The notes: generated from the sequence alone by a model not told the origin. A stretch of DNA of 64,000 nucleotides from an uncultured Campylobacter sp. (GCF_938039205.1 NZ_CALHVM010000059.1:81389-145388); one strand, 5' to 3'. Shown: positions 25,261-35,377, counted from the first letter of the stretch. Made by a program: numbers and translations.

Positions 25261-25794
25261 ATGGATATACTAAAGCTGCTTTTGGGCAACTCCGGCGGTA
25301 TGTTAGATGCGATGTCGCAAAAAAGCGGACTGAGCACAAACGACGTAGAGGCCGTGATTTCTAAGGTCGCGCCGATTTTCATGCAAAGAGCCAACGAGAA
25401 TTTTAAATCTGACGCCGATTCGTCAAATTTCCTCGAGATGATCCGCCGCTCAAACCTTGGCGAGATGGCTAACGCCCCGCAAAACATCAGCGTCGCCGAA
25501 GGCAACGAGCTGCTAGGCGTACTAACGGGCTCTAAAGAAAACAGCAGGGCTCTAGCTAGCGACGTAGGCTCGCAGCTAGGCATCAGCGCAGACTCTATCA
25601 AGACTCTACTACCGATGATCGCGCCGATGATCGCGGGCATGCTAAACAATCAGCTCAAAGCATCAAATTTGCAAGACTCTGCAGATAGCGGCTCTATGAT
25701 GTCGATGCTCACGCAGTTTTTAGATCAGAACAAAGACGGCTCGATCGTAGATGATATTTTTAGGATCGCAGGCGACTTTTTCGGTAAAAAATAG
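25261..25794 (+). CDS. DUF937 domain protein
   Basis: A 177-residue helical protein of unknown function. It shows the DUF937 pattern of two repeated helical units, the second with LGISADSIKTLLPMIAPMIAGML (about 101-123), and a Ser-rich linker. The C-terminal part DQNKDGSIVDDI resembles an EF-hand-like Asp-rich loop. An AAAGGA ribosome site precedes the ATG. It follows ppa by 77 bases and ends in a terminator stem. Confidence 0.8.
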   Translation: MDILKLLLGNSGGMLDAMSQKSGLSTNDVEAVISKVAPIFMQRANENFKSDADSSNFLEMIRRSNLGEMANAPQNISVAEGNELLGVLTGSKENSRALASDVGSQLGISADSIKTLLPMIAPMIAGMLNNQLKASNLQDSADSGSMMSMLTQFLDQNKDGSIVDDIFRIAGDFFGKK

Positions 25795-25811
25795 GCGAAT
25801 CTCGCCTATTT
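25791..25811 (+). terminator. Terminator overlapping the DUF937 gene stop
   Basis: ATAGGCGA (25791-25798), ATC loop, TCGCCTAT (25802-25809), then TTTTA. The left arm contains the stop codon. Confidence 0.75.
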
Positions 25812-26052
25812 TAGCCGTTGGGGATTTTTATGTTTTTCTAAATTTTACGGCTTTTTATAGCTCTCTAAAAAACCGCTTCGTCTGCATTACCGCTTCTATG
25901 TGGTAGTGCGTCAAATTCTCTTCCTTTAATGAGCCCCTACTTTGCCTTTACATATACGAATATTGCGCCCATTATTCCAAATTTGACAAATTTGGTTTAT
26001 GAACATAAAGCAGCGTCGCGCAAATAGAATTTTAAGAGATTTGAGATTGCGC

Positions 26053-28152
26053 TTACTTCAGCCCTTTTTTAAGTTTCCTAACGAGAAATCTCGCCAAGTG
26101 AAGCTCGTCAAAAAGCGATTTTTCTATACAAAGCGGGCGGTCAAAAACGAGGTCGCAGATGAGCTCGGCGCCAAGCACGGCCGTACAAAGCCCACGCGAG
26201 CCGTGAGCGGTGCTAACGTAGACGTTTGGTACGTATTTTGGACGCGGATTAGACTTGCCCTTAGTCCAAAGCAGCGACTTGTAAGCATCTTTATAAAAAT
26301 CCTCATCATAAAGCCGTCCGATGAGCGGAAAACGGTCGCCGCTATAGCTGCGGTAGCCGACTTTTGAGCCGACTATTCGGATATTTTGCGGTATTTGAGC
26401 CGCGATGTTTGAGTTATTTTTAGGCGCGGTCAAATTTGACGCACTATTCGTCTGTGCCGGGCCATCTGCGGTTTTAGCCGGCAAATCCATGCTTTTGCTT
26501 AAATTTACGCCGCCCTTGTTCACCTCCAAGCGATCCGTATTTTCAGCATCGCCGTCTGGGCCGATAGTCAAATTTAGCTCCCGCGCTCCGTTTAAATTTA
26601 GCCACTCGTTTTTTGCAAATTTGTCGCCTAAAAACTCTGCGACGTCGGCCAAATTTTTCTCGTCGTCGCTAGAACGCGGCTCGTCTAAAAAAAGATTTCT
26701 GTCGTAAGTCGCACCGATCACCTGCACGCCTTGGGCAGGCGGACAAACATAGCCTTTGGCGCTAAAAGGCGTAGACGTCAAAATGGCGGGCGCGATATGC
26801 GTGACCTGGCCGCGCACGGAGCTAAGCCTGATGTCGTAGTCCGCAAAAAGTTCCATACTCTCGCTACCGATAGCAAGCACGAGCACGTCGGCGTCGATGC
26901 TTTGCCCATCCTTAAAATGAGCCCTAACCGCGCCGCCCTCAAGCGTCTCAAAGCCCGCAAATTCGCAGTTTAAAAGCGTTTTTATACCCGCGCTTGCCGC
27001 CTTGCACATCTTTCTAGGGCGAGCTTTTGCGCCGCTAAATATAAACGCGCTAGCATAGGGCTCGTTATCAAATTTTAGCTCAAAAACGCCGTTGTTCGCG
27101 TCAAATTCGCGCCACTCGTAAAAGCGCTCTAGCGTCTTTTGCTCGTATGCGTAGTCCGTCGCGCCGCAAAACTCTATCTCCCGGGCGCCGAGGTTTTGGC
27201 CGTAAAAGCGCGCTGCCTGCAAAAAGGCGTTCATATGCATGCGGCCTAAATTTACGGTTGGTTTCGTGATAAGCGGCATCAAAATCCCGCAGTGATTTCC
27301 AGAGCCGTTTAGCGCGATGTCGCCGCGCTTTTCGGCGATCGTGACCTTTAAACCTTGCTCGCGCAACTTAAACGCGCAAACGCAGCCAGCCACGCCGCCG
27401 CCGATCACTAGCGCCGTCTTTGGAACGATCCTGGCGGCGGGATCAAATCTGCTAAACCAAATTTCATTCTCAGCTTGCCGCTCGCCGGTAAATTTAGCGC
27501 GCAACATCTCTCGCTTTTTGCCGTAGCCTTTTAGTAAATTTACCTCAAAGCCGCTATTTTGCAGGGCTCTTTTTAACGCGCCCGAGGCCGAATACGTACA
27601 AACGCTAGCGCCCAAAGCGCATAAATTTGCGATTTTAGCGCAAACCAGCTCGCTCCACATCGCTTCGTTTTTAGCGGGAGCAAAGCCATCCATAAAAACG
27701 GCGTCCGCATTAAAACTAAGCTCGTCCAAAACCTCGGCCACGTCGCCAAAGCACAGCGTAAGCGTGACGTTTGGAGCTAAATTTAATCTATGAAATCCGC
27801 GAATAGGAGGCGGGTAGGCCTCCAAAAGCTCGCCCGAAACGTTCGCTAGCTCGCTAAAATTCGCGTAAATTTTAGCCAGATCATTTTTGGAGATCGGCGT
27901 TTTTTCGATACTGACGAAATTTAAAAATTTATCCGTATTTTTAAATCTTTTAAAAGCGCAGAGGAAATTTAACCCTGCGCCAAATCCCGTCTCAAGCACG
28001 TTGAATTCGCTCTTTTTGTTCCAAATTTCGTCAAAAACGGAGTTAAAAACATACTCGCTCTGGCCGATAGGGTCGTCTGCGTTAAAGTAAATGTCGTCAA
28101 ATTCGGGGCTAAACGGGATGCCGCCATTTAAAACGACTCGCGCGCTTTTCAT
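26053..28152 (-). CDS. mnmC: Bifunctional tRNA mnm5s2U biosynthesis protein MnmC
   Basis: Final two steps of wobble-uridine modification: the FAD domain removes the carboxymethyl group and the SAM domain methylates the product. The N-terminal methyltransferase (about 1-235) has VLETGFGAGLNFL and DAVFMDGFAP; the C-terminal oxidoreductase (from about 240) starts VIGGGVAGCVCA, a Rossmann FAD motif, and ends with the YRSYSGDRFPLIG and STAHGSRGL motifs. A low-complexity insert of about 50 residues (around 540-590, Asn/Ala/Pro-rich) interrupts the FAD domain. 699 residues. It overlaps the amiA stop as ATGA. Confidence 0.94.
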   Translation of the reverse strand: MKSARVVLNGGIPFSPEFDDIYFNADDPIGQSEYVFNSVFDEIWNKKSEFNVLETGFGAGLNFLCAFKRFKNTDKFLNFVSIEKTPISKNDLAKIYANFSELANVSGELLEAYPPPIRGFHRLNLAPNVTLTLCFGDVAEVLDELSFNADAVFMDGFAPAKNEAMWSELVCAKIANLCALGASVCTYSASGALKRALQNSGFEVNLLKGYGKKREMLRAKFTGERQAENEIWFSRFDPAARIVPKTALVIGGGVAGCVCAFKLREQGLKVTIAEKRGDIALNGSGNHCGILMPLITKPTVNLGRMHMNAFLQAARFYGQNLGAREIEFCGATDYAYEQKTLERFYEWREFDANNGVFELKFDNEPYASAFIFSGAKARPRKMCKAASAGIKTLLNCEFAGFETLEGGAVRAHFKDGQSIDADVLVLAIGSESMELFADYDIRLSSVRGQVTHIAPAILTSTPFSAKGYVCPPAQGVQVIGATYDRNLFLDEPRSSDDEKNLADVAEFLGDKFAKNEWLNLNGARELNLTIGPDGDAENTDRLEVNKGGVNLSKSMDLPAKTADGPAQTNSASNLTAPKNNSNIAAQIPQNIRIVGSKVGYRSYSGDRFPLIGRLYDEDFYKDAYKSLLWTKGKSNPRPKYVPNVYVSTAHGSRGLCTAVLGAELICDLVFDRPLCIEKSLFDELHLARFLVRKLKKGLK

Positions 28153-29870
28153 TGCTGGTTTGAAAAATAGACGTCAATGCCGTCCGCGAGCCCCTTGGCT
28201 AGGGCATCTTGGTATTTTGAGTTATTTATGAGATCGCCTTCGCTAGGGTGAGTGATGTAGCCGACCTCAAGCAGCACCGCAGGCATCAGTGCGCCCACTA
28301 GCACCCAAAAAGGCGCCTCGCGAACGCCGCCGTCGGAAGCCTTTGAACTAACTGATTTTGCTCGCGCTAAAACTTCGCGCTGAACGTCGATGGCGAGCTT
28401 GTTTGAGGCGATGATTTTCTCGCGGTTAAGGAAATTTAAAAATGTCTGCTTAGAAAAATAGTTCATCTCCTCGATGTCGGATTTGTTTTCCAGGGCAGCG
28501 GCGTTTTTGCTACGCTCGGAACGAGCCGGCGAGAGGAAAAACGTCTCTATGCCGCGCATAGTCGCCGCCTTGGTTTTGCTCGGCGCGGCGTTTGCGTGGA
28601 TGGAGATAAAGAGGTCAGCAGCTTTGTCGTTGGCGTATTTCGTGCGGTCGCGAAGGTTGATAAATTTATCCTTGCTACGCGTGTAATAAACCTTATAGCC
28701 GCGCTCTTGCAGCTCCTTGCCCGCCTTTTGCGCGATGCTTAGCACGATGTTTTTCTCTTTTAGAGAGCCGTTTATAGCCCCCGGATCGTCGCCGCCGTGC
28801 CCTGCGTCAAGGACGACAACCTTGCCTTTAGCGCTTGTGGTTTTTTTAGTGGCCGCCGTTTTTACCGGTGCTAACACGATTTCTTGCTCATCCTTTTCGG
28901 TGGTGCTTTGGGTTTTTTTAGCATCCGTCTTGGTCTGCGCGGCAACTTTTTCTTGCTTTTGCTGAGCGAGCTTTTGATTTTGAGCTTGGTGTTGAGTTGC
29001 TTTTTGCTGTTGTATTTGAGTTATTTCAGATTTCGAATTTGCAGCGATTTTGGGGAGCTCTTGCTTGATAGACGGTTGATGATTTTTTTGTTTACTGTTT
29101 TGACTCGTTAAATTTTGGCTTTGCGTGGGCTTAGCCTTTGAGAAAATTAAAGACTGATTATCGACTCTAAGTTTTAAATTTGGCTCGAATTGACTTACGA
29201 ATACCACCCTAACGATTTTTTCGTCAAACTGACTTATGCGGATCTCGTCCACCAAGTAGTTCTTAAATCTTTGCAGTTTTCCGCCGCTCCAAATTCCTTT
29301 AAATTCATAAATCGTTTTATAAGAACCTTTTTGATTAAGGTCGGTTTTTTTAATATCATTGCCGTTTAGCTGGCGGTTAAATTTTAGCTCGAAATTTCCG
29401 TCGTTGTCCAAAGCTTCTAGAAGCTGCAAAGTTTGATTTTTGACGGTTTTAGTATTTTGAACGGCCAACGGAGCGGAGGAAAGCTGACTTAGCTTTACTT
29501 CTTTTTGCTTTGGCTCTTGTTTTTGTTGTTCTTTTTTGACCTGCTTTATTTCTTGTTTTGGTTTTTCTTCGCTTGGCTTTGCAGACTGCGGTATGCTCGC
29601 GAGCTCTTTTTCATACGGTTTGGTATCTAGCCCTAGGGCTTTTGAGCTTTTTATTAGTCTAGTTAGGCTTTGGACTCTTAAATTTACGTTATTTTCCATT
29701 ATGGATTTTACGTAAAGAGTCCTTAGCTCTTGATGCATTGCGATCTTTTCTTTATTGGCTGCGCTATCAAAATTTTTATCGAATTTATCTAAACTCGATA
29801 AAGCGCTTGCGCAAACCGCGCTATTCAAAAAAAATAGAAGTATTAAAAATAATTTAACTATCTTCGCCAT
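28149..29870 (-). CDS. amiA: N-acetylmuramoyl-L-alanine amidase AmiA
   Basis: Zinc amidase that removes stem peptides from peptidoglycan during daughter-cell separation. After a signal peptide (1-20) come a helical part, an AMIN-like beta domain (about 145-250), a long Gln/Lys/Thr-rich linker (about 250-345) and the catalytic Amidase_3 domain: VVLDAGHGGDDPGA (about 350-363), a second zinc ligand in IHANA, and the catalytic Glu in LLEVGYITHP (about 540). 573 residues. It belongs to the same minus-strand block as ftsE, ftsX and a LytM-like gene. Confidence 0.94.
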   Translation of the reverse strand: MAKIVKLFLILLFFLNSAVCASALSSLDKFDKNFDSAANKEKIAMHQELRTLYVKSIMENNVNLRVQSLTRLIKSSKALGLDTKPYEKELASIPQSAKPSEEKPKQEIKQVKKEQQKQEPKQKEVKLSQLSSAPLAVQNTKTVKNQTLQLLEALDNDGNFELKFNRQLNGNDIKKTDLNQKGSYKTIYEFKGIWSGGKLQRFKNYLVDEIRISQFDEKIVRVVFVSQFEPNLKLRVDNQSLIFSKAKPTQSQNLTSQNSKQKNHQPSIKQELPKIAANSKSEITQIQQQKATQHQAQNQKLAQQKQEKVAAQTKTDAKKTQSTTEKDEQEIVLAPVKTAATKKTTSAKGKVVVLDAGHGGDDPGAINGSLKEKNIVLSIAQKAGKELQERGYKVYYTRSKDKFINLRDRTKYANDKAADLFISIHANAAPSKTKAATMRGIETFFLSPARSERSKNAAALENKSDIEEMNYFSKQTFLNFLNREKIIASNKLAIDVQREVLARAKSVSSKASDGGVREAPFWVLVGALMPAVLLEVGYITHPSEGDLINNSKYQDALAKGLADGIDVYFSNQQ

Positions 29871-30945
29871 TTATCAGTTTTTCAAATAGTTCTTTCACGC
29901 TTATTATCTCGTTCAGCCTGTAGCCGTTTGCGCCCGTGAAAAACAGCCCCGTCTCCTTGCGCCCCTCAAATGCGTCGTAGAGGCGATCCGCGATGCAGTA
30001 TCCTACCTCTTTAGCCTCTTTGCCGCGCTGACACGGGCTTACGCAGTTGCTTACGCAGCTGATTTTGGGCCCTTGGCGTTTATCGACTAGATTTATTAAA
30101 TTTGTCCTGACGCCGCGCGCTGGGTAGCCTACGGGGCTTTTGATTAGCTCGATGTCCTCTTTTTTAGCCGCAAGGAGTACCTGCTTAAACTCTTCGCTAG
30201 CGTCGCACTCGTGCGTACCGATAAAGCGAGTGCCCATCTGCACGCCGTTTGCGCCAAGCGAAATAGCCCTATCGATGTCGTTTTTATCCCAGATGCCGCC
30301 CGCGGCAAATAGCGGAAAATCGCCCCACTGCTTTATCTCTTCGCTAACTGGCGTTATCAAATTTTCCAGGCTGTACGCGGGATCGATACACTGCTCGTAG
30401 GTAAATCCCTGGTGCCCGCCGCTAAGAGGCCCCTCGAGCACCACCGCGTCTGGAAGCCTACCGTAGCGCCCCTGCCAACGTTTGCAGATGATTTTTAGCG
30501 CCTTTGCCGAGGACACGATAGGCACCAAAGCCACGTCCGGGTAATCTACGGTAAATTCAGGCAGATTCGTAGGTAGCCCCGCGCCCGTGATGATCACGTT
30601 TATGCCGTGGTCGCAGGCGTCTTTTACGATGCGTTCGTAGTCGTTGCTTGCGTATAGGATATTTACCCCAAGAGGCCTGTCGCCGCAAATTTTACGCGCG
30701 TTATCAATGACGGCTTTTAGCCCCTCTCGCGAGTAGAAATTTCCGCTGCCGTACGGCTTGGCGTTTAGCTCTTTGGTGATGTATTTTCGTCCTTCGTAGT
30801 AGCCCGTTCCTACCGAGCTTATGACGCCTAGGCCACCTTCTAGGCTGACGTTTCCGGCGAGTCTATCCCAACTGATACCAAGCCCCATTCCGCCTTGGAT
30901 TATCGGGTATTTTATATCGTATTTTCCGATTTTTACGGGTTGCAT
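29854..30945 (-). CDS. Nitronate monooxygenase / 2-nitropropane dioxygenase family
   Basis: FMN-dependent TIM-barrel flavoprotein. Family features: IIQGGMGLGIS (about 13-23), ITGAGLP (about 119-125), GPLSGGHQG (about 170-178), PLFAAGGIWD (about 213-222) and GANGVQMGTRFI (about 231-242). The conserved His in GGHQG fits class I nitronate monooxygenase. The C-terminal part has a Cys-rich segment (CVSNCVSPC, about 300-308). Physiological substrate unknown. It overlaps amiA by 17 bases and abuts tyrS, as in C. jejuni Cj1270c. Confidence 0.88.
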   Translation of the reverse strand: MQPVKIGKYDIKYPIIQGGMGLGISWDRLAGNVSLEGGLGVISSVGTGYYEGRKYITKELNAKPYGSGNFYSREGLKAVIDNARKICGDRPLGVNILYASNDYERIVKDACDHGINVIITGAGLPTNLPEFTVDYPDVALVPIVSSAKALKIICKRWQGRYGRLPDAVVLEGPLSGGHQGFTYEQCIDPAYSLENLITPVSEEIKQWGDFPLFAAGGIWDKNDIDRAISLGANGVQMGTRFIGTHECDASEEFKQVLLAAKKEDIELIKSPVGYPARGVRTNLINLVDKRQGPKISCVSNCVSPCQRGKEAKEVGYCIADRLYDAFEGRKETGLFFTGANGYRLNEIISVKELFEKLINGEDS

Positions 30946-32153
30946 CAGGTTACCTTTAGTTTTGCAAATTTACGCTTGCCGACCTGCAAGACGTATTCGC
31001 CAGCGCCCAGCTTTAGCTGCTCGTCGGCAATCTTTTCTTGATTTAGACTGACGGCGTTTGCCGCGATGTCTCGGCGCGCCTGAGAGCTGCTAGCGCATAG
31101 TCCGCAGTGAGTGAGCGCCTGCACGATCCAAACAGGAGCCGAGAGCTCAAACTCGTCCATCTCGGTCGGGATCAAATTTTGCGAGTGCACGCGGTCAAAT
31201 TCAGCCTTCGCCTCTTTTGCCGCCGCTTCGCCATTATATCTAGCCGTGATTTCTAGCGCGAGAGCCTCTTTTACGGCTTTTGGGTGAGCTTTGCCGCTAG
31301 CTACGTCTGCTTTTAAATTTGCGATTTCTTCCGTGCTTTTTTCGCTTAGAAGCTCGTACCAGCGCCACATCAGCTCGTCGCTCACGCTCAAAACTTTAGC
31401 AAACATATCGTTTGGCTCGTCGGTCACGCCGATGTAGTTGCCTAAGCTCTTACTCATTTTATTTACGCCGTCAAGCCCCTCTAAAAGCGGCATCATTATG
31501 ACGGCTTGTTCCTTGCCGACGTTGTAAACTCGCTGCAAGGTTCGCCCCATTAAAAGGTTAAATTTCTGATCCGTACCGCCCATCTCGATATCACATTTCA
31601 TCGCGACGCTGTCGTAGCCCTGAAGGAGCGGATATAAAAATTCGCTAATCGAGATCGAGGCGCCGCTTTTATATCTTTTTTCGAAATCATCGCGCTCAAG
31701 CATCCTAGCCACCGCAAAGGTGCTAGTTAGCTCCACGATGCCCGCGGCTCCCAGCTCGTTTAGCCACTTGGAGTTAAACATTATCTTAGTTTTTTGCGGG
31801 TCTAGGATTTTAAAAACCTGCTCCTCGTAGGTTTTAGCATTTGCCGCCACGGTCTCGCGGTCTAGCTTTTTTCGCGTCTGACTTTTGCCGCTTGGATCGC
31901 CGATTTGCCCCGTGAAATCGCCTATCAAAAACTGCACTATCGCTCCGTGCTTTTGCAAAAGAGCCATCTTTTGAAGTACGACGGTGTGGCCCAGGTGTAG
32001 ATCCGGAGCCGTCGGGTCAAAGCCTGCCTTAACGTAGAAATTTTCGCCCTTTTCATAGTAGTTTTTTACTAAATTTTCGACGCGCTCCTCGTCTATCATC
32101 TCGGCGACGCCCTTTTTTATATCGCTCATTATTTTGCTCAAATTTTCGCCCAT
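30945..32153 (-). CDS. tyrS: Tyrosyl-tRNA synthetase
   Basis: Class I synthetase of the TyrRS-Z type. HLGH (about 53-56) corresponds to HIGH, and KMSKS occurs in GVNKMSKSLGNY (about 237). A C-terminal S4 RNA-binding domain starts near residue 340 (SSQARRDIAANAVSLN). 402 residues. The start has a TAGGAGAG ribosome site. Confidence 0.96.
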   Translation of the reverse strand: MGENLSKIMSDIKKGVAEMIDEERVENLVKNYYEKGENFYVKAGFDPTAPDLHLGHTVVLQKMALLQKHGAIVQFLIGDFTGQIGDPSGKSQTRKKLDRETVAANAKTYEEQVFKILDPQKTKIMFNSKWLNELGAAGIVELTSTFAVARMLERDDFEKRYKSGASISISEFLYPLLQGYDSVAMKCDIEMGGTDQKFNLLMGRTLQRVYNVGKEQAVIMMPLLEGLDGVNKMSKSLGNYIGVTDEPNDMFAKVLSVSDELMWRWYELLSEKSTEEIANLKADVASGKAHPKAVKEALALEITARYNGEAAAKEAKAEFDRVHSQNLIPTEMDEFELSAPVWIVQALTHCGLCASSSQARRDIAANAVSLNQEKIADEQLKLGAGEYVLQVGKRKFAKLKVT

Positions 32154-32170
32154 ATTCTCTCCTAAATTTA

Positions 32171-34369
32171 TTAATGTCCGTATGCGTCGTCAAGCGACAC
32201 GAAGTCGATGATCTTGTAGCGATCTCTTAGTCGCTCCTTTATCTCGTTCACGTTCAAATTTTCGCCAAGCTCGATCGTCAGCTCGAAAAAGTCCGCCGTT
32301 GCCTCTCTAGTTTCGGTGAGGCTGATAGTTACGAGATCAATCTGCATTTTCGCCATATACGTCAAAAACTCCGCAAGCGACCCGCGTCTGTTTTCTAGGC
32401 TTAATATGATCTTAAATCTATGAGGAGCGACTCGCGTCCATTTGACGAAAATCATCTCGTTTTTTTCTTCGGCTAGCTTCATAAACCGCTCGCAAAGCTT
32501 GTGGTGGACTGTGACGTGGTGATAGTTTCTAAATCCCACGATATCGTCGCCGCGCTTTGGATTACAGCAATAATCAAACTCAATGCTGTTTATCTTGTGG
32601 TTCGAGTAAATCACGATGTTTTCAAATTTTTGCTTTTTGACGTTATATTTGTCAGTCATCGCGATAGCAAACGGACGGTCTCTTTTTACGTATTTTTTTA
32701 GCGCATTTACCACGTCTTGTAAGTAAACCGAGTCAAAGGCGGCTCTAAAAATTTTCTTGGTCAAATTTTCAGTCTCTAGCCACTGCTCGATGGTTATTGA
32801 AGGTACTGCAAAGATGCCGCTTAAAATTTCGATCGCGACCATGTTGTTTATATCTCTTATCTTTTGCTTGCAGTACGAGCGGATCGTGGCTCTAGCTTTG
32901 CCCGTTTTTACGCTACCCAGCCACGAACAGCGGTATTTTGGCTCATCTCCCGTCACGATGCTAACGATATCGCCGTTTTTTAGCTCCGTTAGTAGCGGCA
33001 CGCGCACGCGGTTTACGTAGGCTTCTTTAGCGTGCAAGCCTACGTGCGTGTGTATCTCGTAAGCGTAGTCAAGTGCCGTAGCGCCGCGCGGAAGCGTGAA
33101 TATATCGCCCTTTGGCGAATAAACCGCGACGTCCTCGACGTAGAGGCTATCTTTTGCGTATTCGTAGAGCTCCTCGGGGTTTTCGCTCGCCTCCTCCATG
33201 CCGTTTTCTATACCGCTGATGTCGCTTAGCCAGTCAAGTTTTGGATTTAAAAAGCCGCCGCTTTTATATTTCCAGTGTGCTGCGACGCCGTACTCTGCGG
33301 TTTTATGCATATCAAAGGTGCGAATTTGAACCTCAAAGATGCTTTTGTTGTCAAATATCGTAGTGTGTATCGTTTGGTAGCCGTTTTGCTTCGGAAGCGC
33401 GACGTAGTCTTTGAAGCGCGAGATTAGAGGGTTAAAATTTATATGTAAATTTCCAAGCACCAAATAGCAATCCTGCGGCTCTTTAACCAGTACGCGCGCA
33501 GCTAGCAAGTCTAGCACCTCCTCGATCGAGATGCCTTTTCGCTGCATTTTTAAGTAAATTGAGTAGTGATGTTTGATGCGCTTTTGTATCTCAAAGTCGT
33601 TTTCGCTAAAGCCGTTTTTAAGTAAAATTTGAAAAATTTTGTCGGTAAACGCGTTTAGCTTTAGCACAAGCTGCTGTTTGTGCTCGGTTAGGTAGTCGTC
33701 GATTTTTTTGTACTCTTCTGGCAAAGCATACTTAAAGCTAAGATCCTCAAGCACGTTTTTAATCGACGAAATACCTAGCCTATGCGCGATCGGAGCATAA
33801 ACCATCAGAGTCTCTTCAGCGATTCGCTTTTGCTTTTCAGGACGCAAAGCTTGCAGAGTGAGCATGTTGTGCAGCCTATCACAAAGCTTTACCACGAGCA
33901 CTCTCACGTCCTCGATAGAGATGAGCAACATCTTGCGAAATGTCATCGCAGACGCTGCCAAACGCTCGTTTGACTCCGAGCTTGCGAGCTTGTCTTCTCT
34001 GATGGCCACGATTTTAGTTAGCCCCTCGACCAGCTTTGCGACCTCTTCGCCAAAGTCCTCTCGCACGCTCTCTATGGATTTATCCGTATCCTCGACCACA
34101 TCGTGAAGCAAGGCGGCGATAATCATATCCTCATCTCCGCCCATGTGCGCCACGATGCAGGACACTAGGATAGGGTGTATAGCATACGGTTCGCCGCTTT
34201 TTCTAAACTGCCCTGCATGCGAGATGACGCAGCACTCGATCGCGCGCTCTAAATTCGGCGTAAAATTTATCAGCTCGCTAAGTAGCTGTCTCGCCTGAGC
34301 GACGTCCTTGCAAGCGGTTATATCGTCGATTAATTGTTCTAGTAAAAATCCGCTACTTAGCTGCTTCAA
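32171..34369 (-). CDS. spoT: Bifunctional (p)ppGpp synthetase/hydrolase (RSH)
   Basis: Makes and degrades (p)ppGpp for the stringent response. Hydrolase HD domain (about 30-190): HPILVS and LLHDVVEDT. Synthetase domain (about 240-350): QKRIKHHYSIYLKMQRKG and QTIHTTIF. TGS (about 400-465) and a C-terminal ACT domain (about 650-732) complete the long-RSH layout. 732 residues. C. jejuni has a single RSH at this position (Cj1272c), so this is likely the sole enzyme. It overlaps rpoZ by 17 bases. Confidence 0.95.
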   Translation of the reverse strand: MKQLSSGFLLEQLIDDITACKDVAQARQLLSELINFTPNLERAIECCVISHAGQFRKSGEPYAIHPILVSCIVAHMGGDEDMIIAALLHDVVEDTDKSIESVREDFGEEVAKLVEGLTKIVAIREDKLASSESNERLAASAMTFRKMLLISIEDVRVLVVKLCDRLHNMLTLQALRPEKQKRIAEETLMVYAPIAHRLGISSIKNVLEDLSFKYALPEEYKKIDDYLTEHKQQLVLKLNAFTDKIFQILLKNGFSENDFEIQKRIKHHYSIYLKMQRKGISIEEVLDLLAARVLVKEPQDCYLVLGNLHINFNPLISRFKDYVALPKQNGYQTIHTTIFDNKSIFEVQIRTFDMHKTAEYGVAAHWKYKSGGFLNPKLDWLSDISGIENGMEEASENPEELYEYAKDSLYVEDVAVYSPKGDIFTLPRGATALDYAYEIHTHVGLHAKEAYVNRVRVPLLTELKNGDIVSIVTGDEPKYRCSWLGSVKTGKARATIRSYCKQKIRDINNMVAIEILSGIFAVPSITIEQWLETENLTKKIFRAAFDSVYLQDVVNALKKYVKRDRPFAIAMTDKYNVKKQKFENIVIYSNHKINSIEFDYCCNPKRGDDIVGFRNYHHVTVHHKLCERFMKLAEEKNEMIFVKWTRVAPHRFKIILSLENRRGSLAEFLTYMAKMQIDLVTISLTETREATADFFELTIELGENLNVNEIKERLRDRYKIIDFVSLDDAYGH

Positions 34370-34571
34370 CTATGCCCTCTAAAGCTATCTTGCCCTCGGC
34401 TATCTCGCGTAGGGCGATATCGGCAAATTTCATCTTAGTAACGTCGATATCAAGCAAGCTTTTTGCTCCGCCGGCTAGCGCCTCGGCTCTTTTAGCTACG
34501 ACTAGAGCTAGCTTATATCTATCGTCTCCGACTAGTTTTAGAGCCTTTGCCGCTACTTCTTCAGATCTCAT
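34353..34571 (-). CDS. rpoZ: RNA polymerase omega subunit
   Basis: A 72-residue subunit that stabilises RNA polymerase; in some bacteria it mediates ppGpp sensing. The conserved N-terminal helix MRSEEVAAKAL and the RYKLALVVAKRAEAL segment are present. Its placement directly before spoT is the classical rpoZ–spoT arrangement. Confidence 0.92.
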   Translation of the reverse strand: MRSEEVAAKALKLVGDDRYKLALVVAKRAEALAGGAKSLLDIDVTKMKFADIALREIAEGKIALEGIVEAAK

Positions 34572-34586
34572 TTATTCTCCTTAAAT

Positions 34587-35306
34587 TTAATTTCTCACGA
34601 TAGAGCAAAACGCGCTCTCGTCGCCTTGTATGATTTTGAGCAAATTTCCGTCTTTAAACATATTGCACACCAAAATCGGTAGCGAATTATCCTTAGCTAG
34701 CGCAATTGCCGTATCGTCCATCACTTTGATATCATCACTCATAGCAAGCTCGTAGTTTAGCTCTTTTAGCAACGTCGCATTTTCAAATTTATGCGGGTCT
34801 TTGTCGTAAACGCCGTCTACTTTCGTAGCTTTGATTATCATGTCTGAACCGATCTCGATAGCGCGCAAAGTAGCTGCCGTATCGGTGGTGAAAAATGGAT
34901 TTCCCGTGCCCGCAGCAAAGATCACGACGCGACCTTTTTCGAGGTGTCTGTTTGCGCGTCCGACGATAAAAGTTTCACAGATAGCTTCCATCTTTATCGC
35001 GCTTTGTACACGCACGTCCAGACCCACGCTCTCTAGCGCTTCTCTCATCGCGATAGAGTTTATCACGGTAGCTAGCATGCCCATGTGATCGCCGCTGGTA
35101 CGCTTTATGATGCCGTCTCTAGCCGCGCTCACGCCGCGTATGATGTTGCCTCCGCCGATAACGATGCCCACCTGTATGCCGTTTTCGACTAGTTCCTTGA
35201 TCTGTTTTGCGATAAATTTAAGCACAGCGTTATCTATACCAAAGCCGCTGTCGCCAGCTAGCGCCTCGCCTGAAAATTTGACTAAAATTCGCTTTTTTCG
35301 CTCCAT
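34587..35306 (-). CDS. pyrH: Uridylate kinase
   Basis: Phosphorylates UMP to UDP; hexameric amino-acid-kinase-fold enzyme. ILVKFSGEAL (about 7-16), GIVIGGGNIIRG (about 48-59), the UMP loop GNPFFTTDTAA (about 134-144) and TKVDGVYDKDP (about 161-171) are conserved. 239 residues. An AAGGAG ribosome site precedes the ATG. First gene of the pyrH–rpoZ–spoT–tyrS group. Confidence 0.96.
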   Translation of the reverse strand: MERKKRILVKFSGEALAGDSGFGIDNAVLKFIAKQIKELVENGIQVGIVIGGGNIIRGVSAARDGIIKRTSGDHMGMLATVINSIAMREALESVGLDVRVQSAIKMEAICETFIVGRANRHLEKGRVVIFAAGTGNPFFTTDTAATLRAIEIGSDMIIKATKVDGVYDKDPHKFENATLLKELNYELAMSDDIKVMDDTAIALAKDNSLPILVCNMFKDGNLLKIIQGDESAFCSIVRN

Positions 35307-35377
35307 TTTTCATCTCCTTAAATTTTCGGATTTTAGCTAAATTTGCTTTAAATTTTGCTAATCTCGGCGCGTAGGTG

